Assembly: GCA_934385225.1 (NCBI GenBank)
Contig: CAKRPQ010000047.1
Location: forward strand, 1 to 14,377
DNA: 14,377 nt
Reading direction: 5' to 3'
From: an uncultured Eubacteriales bacterium
GTDB lineage: Bacteria > Bacillota > Clostridia > Oscillospirales > CAG-272
Part shown: positions 6,203 to 14,377 of the stretch, in pieces
Layout of the letters: each line of letters starts with the position of its first letter
Numbering within the stretch: position 1 is the first letter of the stretch
Translations under genes and position numbers: made by a program
The notes under the pieces: model-generated
Told to the model about the DNA's origin: nothing
The model's input: the letters and a program-made list of their open reading frames with translations, nothing else
Databases searched by the model: none

Positions 6203-6247
6203 TCTGTCCGCCCGTTTCGTCGGGCGGACAGATACATATTTTTTCAA
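6203..6247. terminator. Hairpin terminator after the flotillin gene
   Basis: A perfect 12-base-pair GC-rich stem (6203-6214 with 6221-6232) encloses a 6-base loop. The forward side continues TACATATTTTTTC. The upstream side is a long A-run, so the stronger uninterrupted U-tract would be made by minus-strand transcription. It probably ends the flotillin transcript despite the imperfect forward tail. Confidence 0.72.
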
Positions 6248-6250
6248 AAG

Positions 6251-6282
6251 CCGCAGTAAGATTTAATATCATTCTGCGGAGG
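6251..6282 (+). promoter_or_regulatory. Stem-loop touching the ribosome site of the amidase gene
   Basis: CCGCAG (6251-6256) is complementary to CTGCGG (6274-6279), with partial pairing inside (GAT with ATC) around a TTAAT loop. The 3' arm covers the first two bases of the GGAGG ribosome site (6278-6282). It could dampen translation. No strong promoter is obvious in this gap; TTTAAT near 6262 is a weak -10 candidate. Confidence 0.35.
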
Positions 6283-6290
6283 TGTTTCGT

Positions 6291-7046
6291 ATGAAATGCG
6301 GAAAAGATAATTCGGACGGGTTCATACTCGGTTTTATGCTCTTCTGTCTCGTACTCGCGCTCACGGCGGCGCTTATTTTTCTAATAACAAGCGCGGCATA
6401 CAGGAAAGACGCGGAGGCTGTTCCGACGTCGGCACACGTTCCGAAAACCGTCATTATCGACGCGGGACACGGCGGCGAGGACGGCGGTGCGGTAGGTGTC
6501 AACGGCACTCTCGAAAAGGACGTGAACCTCGATATCTCAAAAACGCTCGCCGACATGTTAAAACTCTTCGGTTACGACGTTATAATGACGAGAACGGAAG
6601 ATATTCTCCTCTACGACAGAAACGCCGACTACAAGGGGCACAAAAAATCGCTTGACCTGCGCGCGAGGCTCGAAATCGCGAAAAAACACCCGGACGCGCC
6701 GTTTGTAAGCATACATATGAACTCCTTCGGAAGTCCGAAATACAGCGGGCTTCAAGTATATTACTCAAAAAATGCAGGCGGCAGCCGCGATCTTGCGGAA
6801 TGTATTCAGTCTGGCGTAAGAAATGCGCTGCAAGCGGACAATGACCGCAAAATAAAGCCCGCGGGTTCGTCTATCTATCTGCTTGACAGAGCTCCCGGTG
6901 TCGCGGTACTCGCGGAATGCGGTTTCCTGTCGAACGCAGAAGAATGTTCCCTGCTCTCGGAATCGGATTACAGAAAAAAATTATCATTCGTTCTCTCGCT
7001 TGCCGTCTCAGATTACCTCGACGGCTCGTGCGAAGGACAAAAATAA
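6291..7046 (+). CDS. Membrane-anchored N-acetylmuramoyl-L-alanine amidase (Amidase_3, CwlD-like)
   Basis: Zinc amidase that cuts the bond between N-acetylmuramic acid and L-alanine in peptidoglycan, acting outside the membrane. It has 251 residues. A membrane anchor at 11-37 is followed by the Amidase_3 domain from about 52. Zinc ligands and catalytic residues are all present: H60 in IIDAGHGG, E75 in GTLEKDV, H142 in SIHMNS, and E209 in LAECGFLSN. The length, N-terminal anchor and RLEIAK/GFLSN segments resemble CwlD, the enzyme that makes muramic-delta-lactam in spore cortex, so a sporulation role is possible but unproven. ATG 6291 is preferred over GTG 6282 because GGAGG (6278-6282) lies eight bases before the ATG. 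A large membrane protein gene follows 17 bases later, probably in one operon. Confidence 0.88.
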   Translation: MKCGKDNSDGFILGFMLFCLVLALTAALIFLITSAAYRKDAEAVPTSAHVPKTVIIDAGHGGEDGGAVGVNGTLEKDVNLDISKTLADMLKLFGYDVIMTRTEDILLYDRNADYKGHKKSLDLRARLEIAKKHPDAPFVSIHMNSFGSPKYSGLQVYYSKNAGGSRDLAECIQSGVRNALQADNDRKIKPAGSSIYLLDRAPGVAVLAECGFLSNAEECSLLSESDYRKKLSFVLSLAVSDYLDGSCEGQK

Positions 7047-7063
7047 AGAAAAGGAATGTAAAA

Positions 7064-10000
7064 ATGGCTCTCGGAAAAAACGTCACGAAATCTGCCGAAA
7101 AAAACAAGTCACGACGCACGCGCGCCACGTTTTTCGCATGCCTCGCTTTCGCACTTTTTACGGTGCTTTTTTCGGCACGCTCATATTCCTTTGACGCACT
7201 TTCCGATCTTATTACCGCTCACGAATACGATGATATTTCGGACTTCTCCGCCACTCTCGATTCGCTTCACAAAACCGCGTTTTACAGCTGGGCGACGGGT
7301 AACGAAAGCTCACCCGAACTCGTTACCGACAGGCGGCTCGGAAACTATATTCTAAACTGTCCCGCAACCGAAAAGGGACACGATCTGCCGCAGATTCTTC
7401 TTATCGCATCGCCCTCGTCTCCGCTTGATCTGCACGACAGGCGATACGTCTGTTTTATGCTGAAAAACACATACGGCAGCGACAGCGAAAAGAACGGACG
7501 CGTTTCGATAAAACTTTTTTCGGGCGATGAAACACTCTCTTTTTCAAAGGAAATCGCGGGTGAAAAGTACAGTCTCATTTCCGTCTGCGTCGGCACATGG
7601 AAATATCGGAATGCCGTCGATAAAATCGAAATCCGCGTGACGGGAAATTCTGGCGGGTCGGTCATTTCCTCGGCTCAGATATCGGGGCCGTATGTTTCGG
7701 GAAACCGCGTAAATCAAAACGAAAAGTTTATGTCGGACGTTTTCTCGGCGTCGGGAAGCGAAATCGAAACGATCGACCGCGGGAAAAAAAGCGAGGCAAT
7801 GAAGCTGACGCTCGGCTCGCAGAGAGTTACGCTCACGGGTACTCCTACGGCAGCTTTCAGGGACGAGGAGGCAAACGCCGTCAGAATAATTATGACAAGC
7901 AACTCCGACTACGAGGGATTTTCTTTCAGATACAGCGTTCTCGACCCGAACACGGGACACGTCTCACTGCAAACGAGAGAAATACGGCTTGAAGCGGACG
8001 CAAAAAGATTTTCATACATAATTCCTACCGGGAACGTCGACAACATCACCGAATTTTCGATAATTTTCGACGGTTCGAGAAGCGGAGAGGCACTTATCTA
8101 CTCGATCGCGCCCGTCTCGATATACGAAGGATATTCGGGCGGGGTTTACGCCGACGTTACGGAATGTAAGAAGAACGAAAAAACAGATACGATAAACGTC
8201 ATCGGAAACATTCACCACAGTTTTCTGACCTCGCACGACAGCTACACAGTTGAATGTTACAGGCTCGGCGTCGGCGAAACGCTCGACGACGCTCTCTTGC
8301 GCGGAGACTTGCCCGTCGGCACAAGTCCTATGACATCGCATTTCGCATTCAAACTCAAATTATCGCGTCTCGGAACTTACGCCTGCGTTTCAAAGTACGC
8401 GCTCGCGGCAAGGTCGGAAAGCGGCGACGTAATACAGCTCTGCGCACCCGTTTCGGTATCGGGGACCTTCGGCAGAATGGAGACGGCATCGGGCAGGACA
8501 AACATAAAAGGAATAAATTCGGACTACACGTCCGCCGCAATAGACGGCGGAATGGGTGTCTCCGTTATCGACGTATATCTCGACAGGCTCATAAGCACCT
8601 CGCACAGCGGGCATATCTACACGACGGACAATTCGTTCATATATTTTGACGCGTCATACATAGGCGAGCTTGACAGAAAAATCAAAAATCTCTGCGCCGC
8701 CGACTGCAAGGTATATCTGCGGTTTATCGTCTCGGCTGATTGTGACGCGGAAAGCATTTCATACGTCAGGGCCGACGAAGACGGCAAAGCCGAATATTTC
8801 GGCGTTGTTCTTGACAGCACGGACGCCATGCGCGACTTCTTTGCCGTCACGGACTTTATCTGCAAAAGATATTCGGGATATGCAAACGGCAAAATTTCGG
8901 GACTTATACTCGGAAAATCCGTCGATCTTGCGTCTGCACAGAATTTCACGGGGATCACGGGACTTACCGAATACGCGCTGAACGTCGCAAAGACCTTTGA
9001 ATTTATGGCGAGGTGCGCTTCTGATGAAATTCCGGGAATTGAAGTGGTTCTGCCGATCTCCGATAGCAGAGCTTCGGGCACCGGATACGACACGGAAATA
9101 CTGCTCACCTCGATATGCGCGTATCTTGACGACGGCGGCGGACTTGATTTTTCTCTTATGCTCGAAAGCACTCACGTCCCCTATTCGATAAGGTCGGATA
9201 TGTTTGAAAACGACATCATCTACATTGATGAGGACGGAAACGTCACGGAAAACGACACTGATCCCATAAAAGTCGTGCGTTCGGACGAGGAAAGCGACTT
9301 CTACTGCACGGACAACATCTACACATTTGAGCGTATGCTCGATTATCTTGACTGCATTTCGGAGTCCGCTCCTATCTCCTATATTTTTTACTGGGAGCCG
9401 AACCTCGAAAAGGTCGGGAACGGTCTTTCCGCAGCATACATATACAACTATTACAGCCTCATGTTCTCCGAAAGAGCAGGCGCGTTTGTGACGTATTTTC
9501 CGAGCGGCGATATCGGCACAGCGGGAATAAAAAAGCTCGCCTACATCATGAAATACATTGACACGGAGCGGAACGAAAGCGGCGAAATGTGCGACGCGGT
9601 GCTTTCCGTCTTAGGTGTGGAAAGCTGGGACGAGATAATCGAAAATTACGATCCGAACCTGCTCGTTCACAGGATTTTCCACGAAGAAACGGCAAGAGAC
9701 AGTCTGCCGACGGACATTAAAGGCAGTTTTACGCTCTGGGATTTCTCCGCCGCATTCGGGACGCTCGGCTGGTTTGAAGGCGGCAACTGCAAAAGCGTCA
9801 CTATCGACGCCGCGGCGAAAAACGGACGTTCTCTGCGCGCGGATCTGACGGCGGGTACCGCGGATCTCTACGGGTATTCTGATTTCGTTTACAGCTTTGA
9901 ATATCCCGACGACATTTCGTTTGCACCGTATCTTGAATTTGACGTGGCAACGGACGAAACGGACGAAAGCACCCTCTACGAAATAATGATAGTCATATGC

Positions 10001-10369
10001 GGCGACGGTCACAGAACGGAGGCGAAAACCGTTATTGCTTCGGGAAAAACGGCGGGCATTGTCGTAAACGCCTCGGCGGACGGGCAGGCGTCGCACATAA
10101 GCTGCATACGAATCTGCGCAAGAACGATTTCGGGAAGTGCGGAAGATTTCAGTCTGTATATAAAAAAAATAACTGCGCACAGCACCGAATTCGACGACGC
10201 GGCTCTTAAAAGCTCCTTCGAAAAATCCAGGGCGGAGTCGCGCCATACGGAAATAAGCGACGCGCAGGACGAAAGACCGAGGTATGAAATAGCCGCCGCA
10301 CTTGCGGTTCTTATATTCCTCAGCATAGCTCTGATCGCGTTCTACGACAGGAACAAGAGAGGAAATTAA
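7064..10369 (+). CDS. Large bitopic extracellular protein with a probable glycosidase-like barrel
   Basis: 1101 residues. A basic start and hydrophobic segment (22-38, FFACLAFALFTVLF) act as signal or anchor. A second membrane helix at about 1075-1094 is followed by DRNKRGN, so most of the protein should be outside. Residues about 45-480 look like beta-rich, carbohydrate-binding-type modules. From about 483 (GINSDYTSAAIDGGMGVSVIDVYLDRL) to about 860 there is a barrel-like region: RYSGYANGKISGLILGKSVD, a Y-A-L-N-V-A helix and SYIFYWEP. These remind me of DUF5722-type proteins thought related to glycoside hydrolases. Residues about 887-1040 (FTLWDFSAAFGTLGWFEGG onward) look like a final beta-sandwich. 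Catalytic residues could not be assigned. ATG 7064 is chosen over an earlier frame opening at 6917 because AAGGA is at 7051-7055 and the amidase ends at 7046. A joint role with the amidase at the cell wall is inferred. Confidence 0.72.
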   Translation: MALGKNVTKSAEKNKSRRTRATFFACLAFALFTVLFSARSYSFDALSDLITAHEYDDISDFSATLDSLHKTAFYSWATGNESSPELVTDRRLGNYILNCPATEKGHDLPQILLIASPSSPLDLHDRRYVCFMLKNTYGSDSEKNGRVSIKLFSGDETLSFSKEIAGEKYSLISVCVGTWKYRNAVDKIEIRVTGNSGGSVISSAQISGPYVSGNRVNQNEKFMSDVFSASGSEIETIDRGKKSEAMKLTLGSQRVTLTGTPTAAFRDEEANAVRIIMTSNSDYEGFSFRYSVLDPNTGHVSLQTREIRLEADAKRFSYIIPTGNVDNITEFSIIFDGSRSGEALIYSIAPVSIYEGYSGGVYADVTECKKNEKTDTINVIGNIHHSFLTSHDSYTVECYRLGVGETLDDALLRGDLPVGTSPMTSHFAFKLKLSRLGTYACVSKYALAARSESGDVIQLCAPVSVSGTFGRMETASGRTNIKGINSDYTSAAIDGGMGVSVIDVYLDRLISTSHSGHIYTTDNSFIYFDASYIGELDRKIKNLCAADCKVYLRFIVSADCDAESISYVRADEDGKAEYFGVVLDSTDAMRDFFAVTDFICKRYSGYANGKISGLILGKSVDLASAQNFTGITGLTEYALNVAKTFEFMARCASDEIPGIEVVLPISDSRASGTGYDTEILLTSICAYLDDGGGLDFSLMLESTHVPYSIRSDMFENDIIYIDEDGNVTENDTDPIKVVRSDEESDFYCTDNIYTFERMLDYLDCISESAPISYIFYWEPNLEKVGNGLSAAYIYNYYSLMFSERAGAFVTYFPSGDIGTAGIKKLAYIMKYIDTERNESGEMCDAVLSVLGVESWDEIIENYDPNLLVHRIFHEETARDSLPTDIKGSFTLWDFSAAFGTLGWFEGGNCKSVTIDAAAKNGRSLRADLTAGTADLYGYSDFVYSFEYPDDISFAPYLEFDVATDETDESTLYEIMIVICGDGHRTEAKTVIASGKTAGIVVNASADGQASHISCIRICARTISGSAEDFSLYIKKITAHSTEFDDAALKSSFEKSRAESRHTEISDAQDERPRYEIAAALAVLIFLSIALIAFYDRNKRGN

Positions 10370-10377
10370 AAAAATGC

Positions 10378-12518
10378 ACCCCGTTGACCGGTCACATGAT
10401 GGCTGAGGACACACTCTCGTCGCAGACAAAGTCGCTCGGAGAAGCAATGCGTTCATACAGAGCGTTCCAGCTGCCCGGAATCGATATGCTGCTCGGCTGG
10501 CATATGTACACAACAGCAAAACAGTGCCAGTCTGCTGTTCATCAATATGGACGCGAAGGAATGATGTCGGAGCTTTACGGCGTTACTGACTTGGACTTTG
10601 ATTTCAGGGGTCACAAGCGCCACGGAGATTGGCAGGCGGCTCTCGGCGTGACGCTGAGAGTTCACAGCGTCTCACTGATGTCACTCTCTGGTGACAGAAA
10701 GCGCGATTATCCCGCGTCGATATTCTATCAGTCGCCTTGGTACAAGGAATATCCTTACATAGAGAATCATTTCGCGAGACTGAATACCGCTCACCCGCGG
10801 TAAGCCGATCGTCGATATAGCGGTCATTCATCCTGCCGAGAGCTATTGGCTTCACTGGGGACCCGCGGACAAGACCGCGACCGCGCGCTCTGAGCTTGAA
10901 AGCAGCTTCATGAGCACCGCGAACTGGTTGCTGTTCTCAGGGCTTGACTTCGACTACATAGACGAGGGACTACTTCCGGAACAATACTCAGGCTCTGAAA
11001 ACGGTGAGATGAACGTCGGTAAAATGAAGTACAAGGCAATAGTCGTTTCAACGCTCGAAACAATGCGCGGCACGACGCTCAAAGCTCTCGAGAATTTCAA
11101 AAAAGCCGGCGGAACGGTCATTTTCATGGGCGGTATGCCGAAATATATCGACGCCGAACCCTCTGACGCGGCAAGCTCGCTTTATAATGATTCGGTAAGA
11201 ATACCGCTCAGCCGCGACGAGCTGATTCGTTCGCTCGAACCGTTCAGACATATAGAAATGAGACTCGATAACGGCGAGCTGGCGTCAAATTATCTATATA
11301 ACTACCGTGAGGACGGAAAAGACAAATGGCTCTTCATCTGCCACGGTTCAATCCCGTCAAGAAGGGAAAGCTGGGAAAAAAATCATGAACGCGAGCCGCT
11401 GACACTGACGGTAGACGGTGAGTTCACTCCGATCGTATACGATACTCTGAGCGGGGAAACCGGAAATATCGACTACACAGTCAAAAACGGCAAAACAATA
11501 TTCAAACGCCCGTTTTACAGTCATGACAGTCTCCTGCTGAAGCTGCTCCCATATGACGGAAGCGTCAGGCATGAGACTCCGCGCGCGAAGGAATACTTCC
11601 AAACGATCTTCACACGGAAACCGGTAGATTATCATCTCGACGAGCCTAACGCACTTCTTTTAGATTCCGCGGAATACCGCGTCGATTCTGCTGCACTCAC
11701 AGCAGGCGGCGGCTGGCTTCCGGAAGAAGAAATGCTGCGCCTGAACAACGCTGCCGCTAAAATTGCCGGACTTCCCACTTACAACGGTGCGCAGCCATGG
11801 GTCGAGCCAGCTGAAAAGCTCACGCACTATGTCGACCTCAGAATGACATTCAACTCGGAGATCGAATATGATTACGCGGCTCTCGCGATAGAGAACGCTC
11901 CGCTCTGCGAGATACTTCTGAACGGCACTCCCGCCGGAAAGCCAGACGGTTATTTCGTCGACGAGTCAATCGCTGCCGAAGATAATCAAGGGTGAAAACA
12001 CGTTTCTTGTCCGCTCACCGATAGGCATAAGGACAAAGCTCGAATGGTGCTATCTGCTCGGAAACTTCGGCGTAAAGGTCGTCGGGTGCGAAAAGACGAT
12101 CACGGCTCTGCCGGATAAGCTCGGCTTCTCCACTGTAACCGCTCAGGAACTTCCGTTCTACACCGGAAATATCGAGTATGATGAGTATATTGAAACGCCG
12201 GACTGCGGAACCGAGGTCAGAGTGCCTGAATACACCGGCGCGCTGATACGCGTGTTCCTTGACGGCGAGGACAAAGGCATCATAGCGTTTGCTCCGTATT
12301 GCCGAGACCTCGGCAGAGTCAGTGCCGGAAAGCACAAAATAACATATCGTCTTTACGGCACGCGCTTCAACGCGTTCGGCGCACTTCACAACACAAACCA
12401 TAATGAACGCTGGGCAGGACCGGGCATCTGGCGCACCTCCGGAGAAAAATGGTGTAATGAATACCGTCTGCGCGATATGGGAATAACCGCGTCGCCAAAG
12501 GTCGATCTGTACAAATAA
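10378..12518 (+). pseudogene. 5'-truncated, frameshifted large glycoside hydrolase remnant
   Basis: Three frames together encode about 715 residues of one protein. Part 1 (to 10803) begins mid-protein at LTGHMMAEDTLSSQ and runs through QYGREGMMSELYGV and RKRDYPASIFYQSPWYKEY to NTA. Part 2 (about 10793-11995) has TRGKPIVDIAVIHPAESYW, an NWLLF...DFDYI segment and a Rossmann-like KAIVVSTLETMR...FKKAGGTVIFMGG stretch. Part 3 (about 11973-12518) has LPKIIKGENTFLV, LEWCYLLGNFGV and the C-terminus FGALHNTNHNERW...WRTSGEKW. Such proteins are about 1000 residues, of the kind annotated as rhamnosidase- or beta-galactosidase-like hydrolases; I cannot fix the GH family. The start is missing: the homologous part begins within 15 bases of the preceding stop codon, with no promoter. 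It is a remnant, or the join is an assembly artefact. Confidence 0.8.
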
Positions 12519-12590
12519 CCTGTGCCGTCGGAACAACCGACCGTTATGCCGGCAGCCCCGCACTATAAATCCGCGCTCCGCCACTTCCGG

Positions 12591-12742
12591 CAGTCCGCGC
12601 AGATAACCGGTGTTGTGTCAAAACAGACTGTCTAAGCAAATAACCCGTGTTCTGCTGAAACTGACAGTCCGAGCAAATAATCCATGCAAACAGTCCACAC
12701 AGACAACTGGTAAAACCGAAACAAACAGGCTGAACAAACAAT
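12591..12742. repeat. Degenerate tandem repeat between convergent genes
   Basis: Five diverged units start near 12591, 12628, 12665, 12691 and 12726. Each opens with a C-A-G-T-C-C-like hexamer and then a CAAATAA-like core. The clearest pair shares AGCAAATAA at 12635-12643 and 12672-12680. The first three units are spaced exactly 37 bases apart; later spacing is 26 and 35. The units are not identical enough for a CRISPR array. No protein-coding signal was found in 12519-12795. Its function is unknown. Confidence 0.5.
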
Positions 12743-12774
12743 ACAGGCTGCCGCGCAAATGCGCGGCAGCCTGT
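12743..12774. terminator. Bidirectional hairpin terminator between convergent hydrolase genes
   Basis: A perfect 14-base-pair GC-rich stem (12743-12756 with 12761-12774) closes an AAAT loop. T-rich flanks exist on both strands (TCGTTTATT forward, ATTGTTTGTT reverse) but neither is a clean run. It lies between the hydrolase remnant and the minus-strand GH36-like gene and can end transcripts from both sides. Confidence 0.78.
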
Positions 12775-12795
12775 TCGTTTATTCCTGACCACTTA

Positions 12796-14377
12796 TCAGA
12801 GAGAAAGCTCCGATACAGCTTTTCTCGTCTTGTGAGCCGACGCTATCGGGACATACTTCGAGGTGTCGCCGAGAAGAATGTATTCCTCTCCGCTCTCTTC
12901 AAGAACCGGATATATCGACCATACGGCGACGCCGTTCTTCGGAAGAGTGAGGCTCATCTGCGTATCGGCGGTTATTCTCGTGAACTTCCTCGTGAAATAC
13001 TCATACGCTATGTAATCGCGGTCACGCGAAAGCTCCGGTATTCCTCCGAACGAAACCGTATCTGTCACATCATCCTGCGAAACATTGAACGCCGCTAAAG
13101 CAAAGCTTTCATCGCTGCGGTTCCAGAGCGTCTGGAAACGATGTTCAACAACGCAGTCGAGATAGACGCGCTCTGTCGTCGGAAGCGCGGCATAATCACA
13201 GAGCATGATCGTCCCGTCGTTCTCTATGACCGGCAGTATCGTCTCGCGAAGCGACTTCCCTATCGGGTCGCTGACATATATCGGCGAGCCGGATATCGCA
13301 CGGAGAACTCCGCTCTGGTAAGCCGACTCATGATCCGACCACCACATATCAAAATCACAGTGATACATTCTGCTGTGCCACAGAGAGTTATATGTGTTCT
13401 GAACGAGATGCTTCACAAAGCCGTTTTCACGCTTCGGGAAGAAGTCGTCGCTGTTTCTCGACACGGCGGAATGAGGACGCGCGAAGACATTCTCCATGTC
13501 CATTCCCATGCAGTTTATGACCGCGCCGCCGAAATTTTTGTCGATGGATCTTTCGAGCGCGCGGTGCGCTATACGGCACCCCTCTGCCGTCGATATCGCG
13601 CCGTGCAGGCGCGACGACGCCGACGACTGATTGTCGACTTTCAGAAAATCGACTCCGCAATCCGCGAGGAACGAGTGCCATTCGTCCCAGAACCTGAAAG
13701 CCCTGTCCTCGTCAAGCGACTGAATGACAAGCCCACTCGGCGTAGTAAAGAGGTTGTCCTTCTGCTGACGATAGAGGTAGCTCTCCGGGTCAACTCCGTC
13801 CCAATAGCCTTGGAACGCGTGCCATACTCCGACCTTTTCGACGCCGTATTCCTGCTTCATCTTCGTGATGGTCGCCTTGAATCCCTCAGGGAACTTGTCA
13901 AGATCGACATTGAAATCTGCGAGCTTGCGCCCGCGGCCAGTCAGCCAGCCGTCGTCGATTATGACCCACTTGACCGGAATGCCCTTAGCCTTGAACTCGT
14001 CGAGCTTTTCGTATATCTTCGCGCTCGAAACATCATGATAGAACGCGTCCCAAGTACACCATCCGAAGCCGCGGAAAAATTCCGGAAGCGTTCTCTCTCC
14101 GCGCAGCGGAACTCTTATCGCGCCGAGGGCGTGGGCGTTTTTATAGTTGTCCTCAAAAACGCCGACAGGATCCTCAGAAGCGGCAACCGCGAGGAAATCT
14201 CCGCTCAGGCTGCAAAGTCCGCTCATATCGGACGAAAATATCAGCTTGCCGGCGTCGATATCGCACCTGAAGTTGTCTCCGGTAAGCGGAAGAATATGAT
14301 AGTTCATATCACCGGATTTAACGAGAAGCGACTGCGTCTGCGGACGCAGTTCGGCAAAATCCTTCGTGAATTTCGGA
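12796..14377 (-). CDS. Raffinose synthase/Sip1-type alpha-galactosidase (GH36-like), 5' end beyond window
   Basis: Glycoside hydrolase of the raffinose synthase/seed imbibition family related to GH36, acting on alpha-galactosides such as raffinose by retaining hydrolysis or transfer. Key segments in order are RGFGWCTWDAFYHDV, KWVIIDDGWL, VGVWHAFQGYW, DFLKVDNQSS and SRNSDDFF. By family analogy the nucleophile is the Asp encoded at 13633-13635 in K-V-D-N-Q. The acid/base is probably an Asp of S-D-D-F at 13441-13452. SDHESA and SGSPIYVSD further match the family. No signal peptide is visible in this part. An ATG at 14307 exists, but the frame stays open to the window edge and encodes family-like sequence (E-L-R-P-Q-T-Q-S-L-L), so the true start lies outside. 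527 codons are visible, including the stop. It is convergent with the hydrolase remnant and could use plant oligosaccharides in a gut setting. Confidence 0.88.
   Translation of the reverse strand, partial: PKFTKDFAELRPQTQSLLVKSGDMNYHILPLTGDNFRCDIDAGKLIFSSDMSGLCSLSGDFLAVAASEDPVGVFEDNYKNAHALGAIRVPLRGERTLPEFFRGFGWCTWDAFYHDVSSAKIYEKLDEFKAKGIPVKWVIIDDGWLTGRGRKLADFNVDLDKFPEGFKATITKMKQEYGVEKVGVWHAFQGYWDGVDPESYLYRQQKDNLFTTPSGLVIQSLDEDRAFRFWDEWHSFLADCGVDFLKVDNQSSASSRLHGAISTAEGCRIAHRALERSIDKNFGGAVINCMGMDMENVFARPHSAVSRNSDDFFPKRENGFVKHLVQNTYNSLWHSRMYHCDFDMWWSDHESAYQSGVLRAISGSPIYVSDPIGKSLRETILPVIENDGTIMLCDYAALPTTERVYLDCVVEHRFQTLWNRSDESFALAAFNVSQDDVTDTVSFGGIPELSRDRDYIAYEYFTRKFTRITADTQMSLTLPKNGVAVWSIYPVLEESGEEYILLGDTSKYVPIASAHKTRKAVSELSL

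Noticed and set aside
5097..6272. 391-codon open frame on the minus strand across the flotillin gene
   Set aside because: It is a shadow of the A/E/K-rich coiled-coil codons. It gives a low-complexity Cys/Phe/Leu/Arg-rich protein, and the plus-strand frame is an unmistakable flotillin.
10910..11995. Independent 361-residue gene starting at ATG 10910
   Set aside because: The protein family continues upstream in the same frame to about 10793 and joins the preceding fragment, so the ATG is internal to a pseudogene.
12591..12760. CRISPR array
   Set aside because: Repeat units differ at many positions, spacing is irregular and no cas gene is present.
12610..13098. 162-codon plus-strand frame over the repeat and the GH36-like 3' end
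   Set aside because: No ribosome site; it crosses a terminator hairpin and is antisense to a clearly real hydrolase gene.

Overview
The window looks like chromosomal DNA from a low-to-mid GC Clostridia-type Firmicute, probably an uncultured gut lineage. This rests on strong GGAGG/AAGGA ribosome sites, AT-rich intergenic gaps, near-perfect sigma-A promoters with 17-base spacers, intrinsic hairpin terminators, a CwlD-like amidase, a VanZ-family protein and gut-type glycoside hydrolases. No phage, transposase, CRISPR or tRNA/rRNA gene was seen.

Left part (1-4050). A divergent promoter region serves a gene running off the left edge (only its first five codons are visible) and a branched-chain aminotransferase (ilvE). 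ilvE converges on a three-gene minus-strand operon: prfB (release factor 2) - SGNH hydrolase - GNAT acetyltransferase. A long shared hairpin terminator separates the two units. prfB lacks the usual programmed frameshift.

Middle part (4051-10369). A VanZ-like gene is split by a frameshift. Its 3' end carries a consensus promoter that starts a structured leader. I read this leader as a yybP-ykoY (Mn2+) riboswitch with a transcription terminator as expression platform. It sits directly in front of a flotillin/SPFH gene with no NfeD partner, and is the most interesting item in the window. Next comes a likely two-gene operon: a membrane-anchored Amidase_3 enzyme (CwlD-like) and a 1101-residue bitopic extracellular protein with a probable glycosidase-like barrel.

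Right part (10370-14377). Immediately after the stop codon of the large protein lies the C-terminal two thirds of a large glycoside hydrolase. It has no 5' part and two internal frameshifts, so it is a remnant (or the junction is an assembly chimera). It converges on an open minus-strand raffinose-synthase/alpha-galactosidase (GH36-like) gene that runs off the right edge. Between them are a degenerate tandem repeat and a bidirectional terminator.

Three frameshifts and one abrupt gene junction in 14 kb mean sequence or assembly error must be considered alongside real gene decay.
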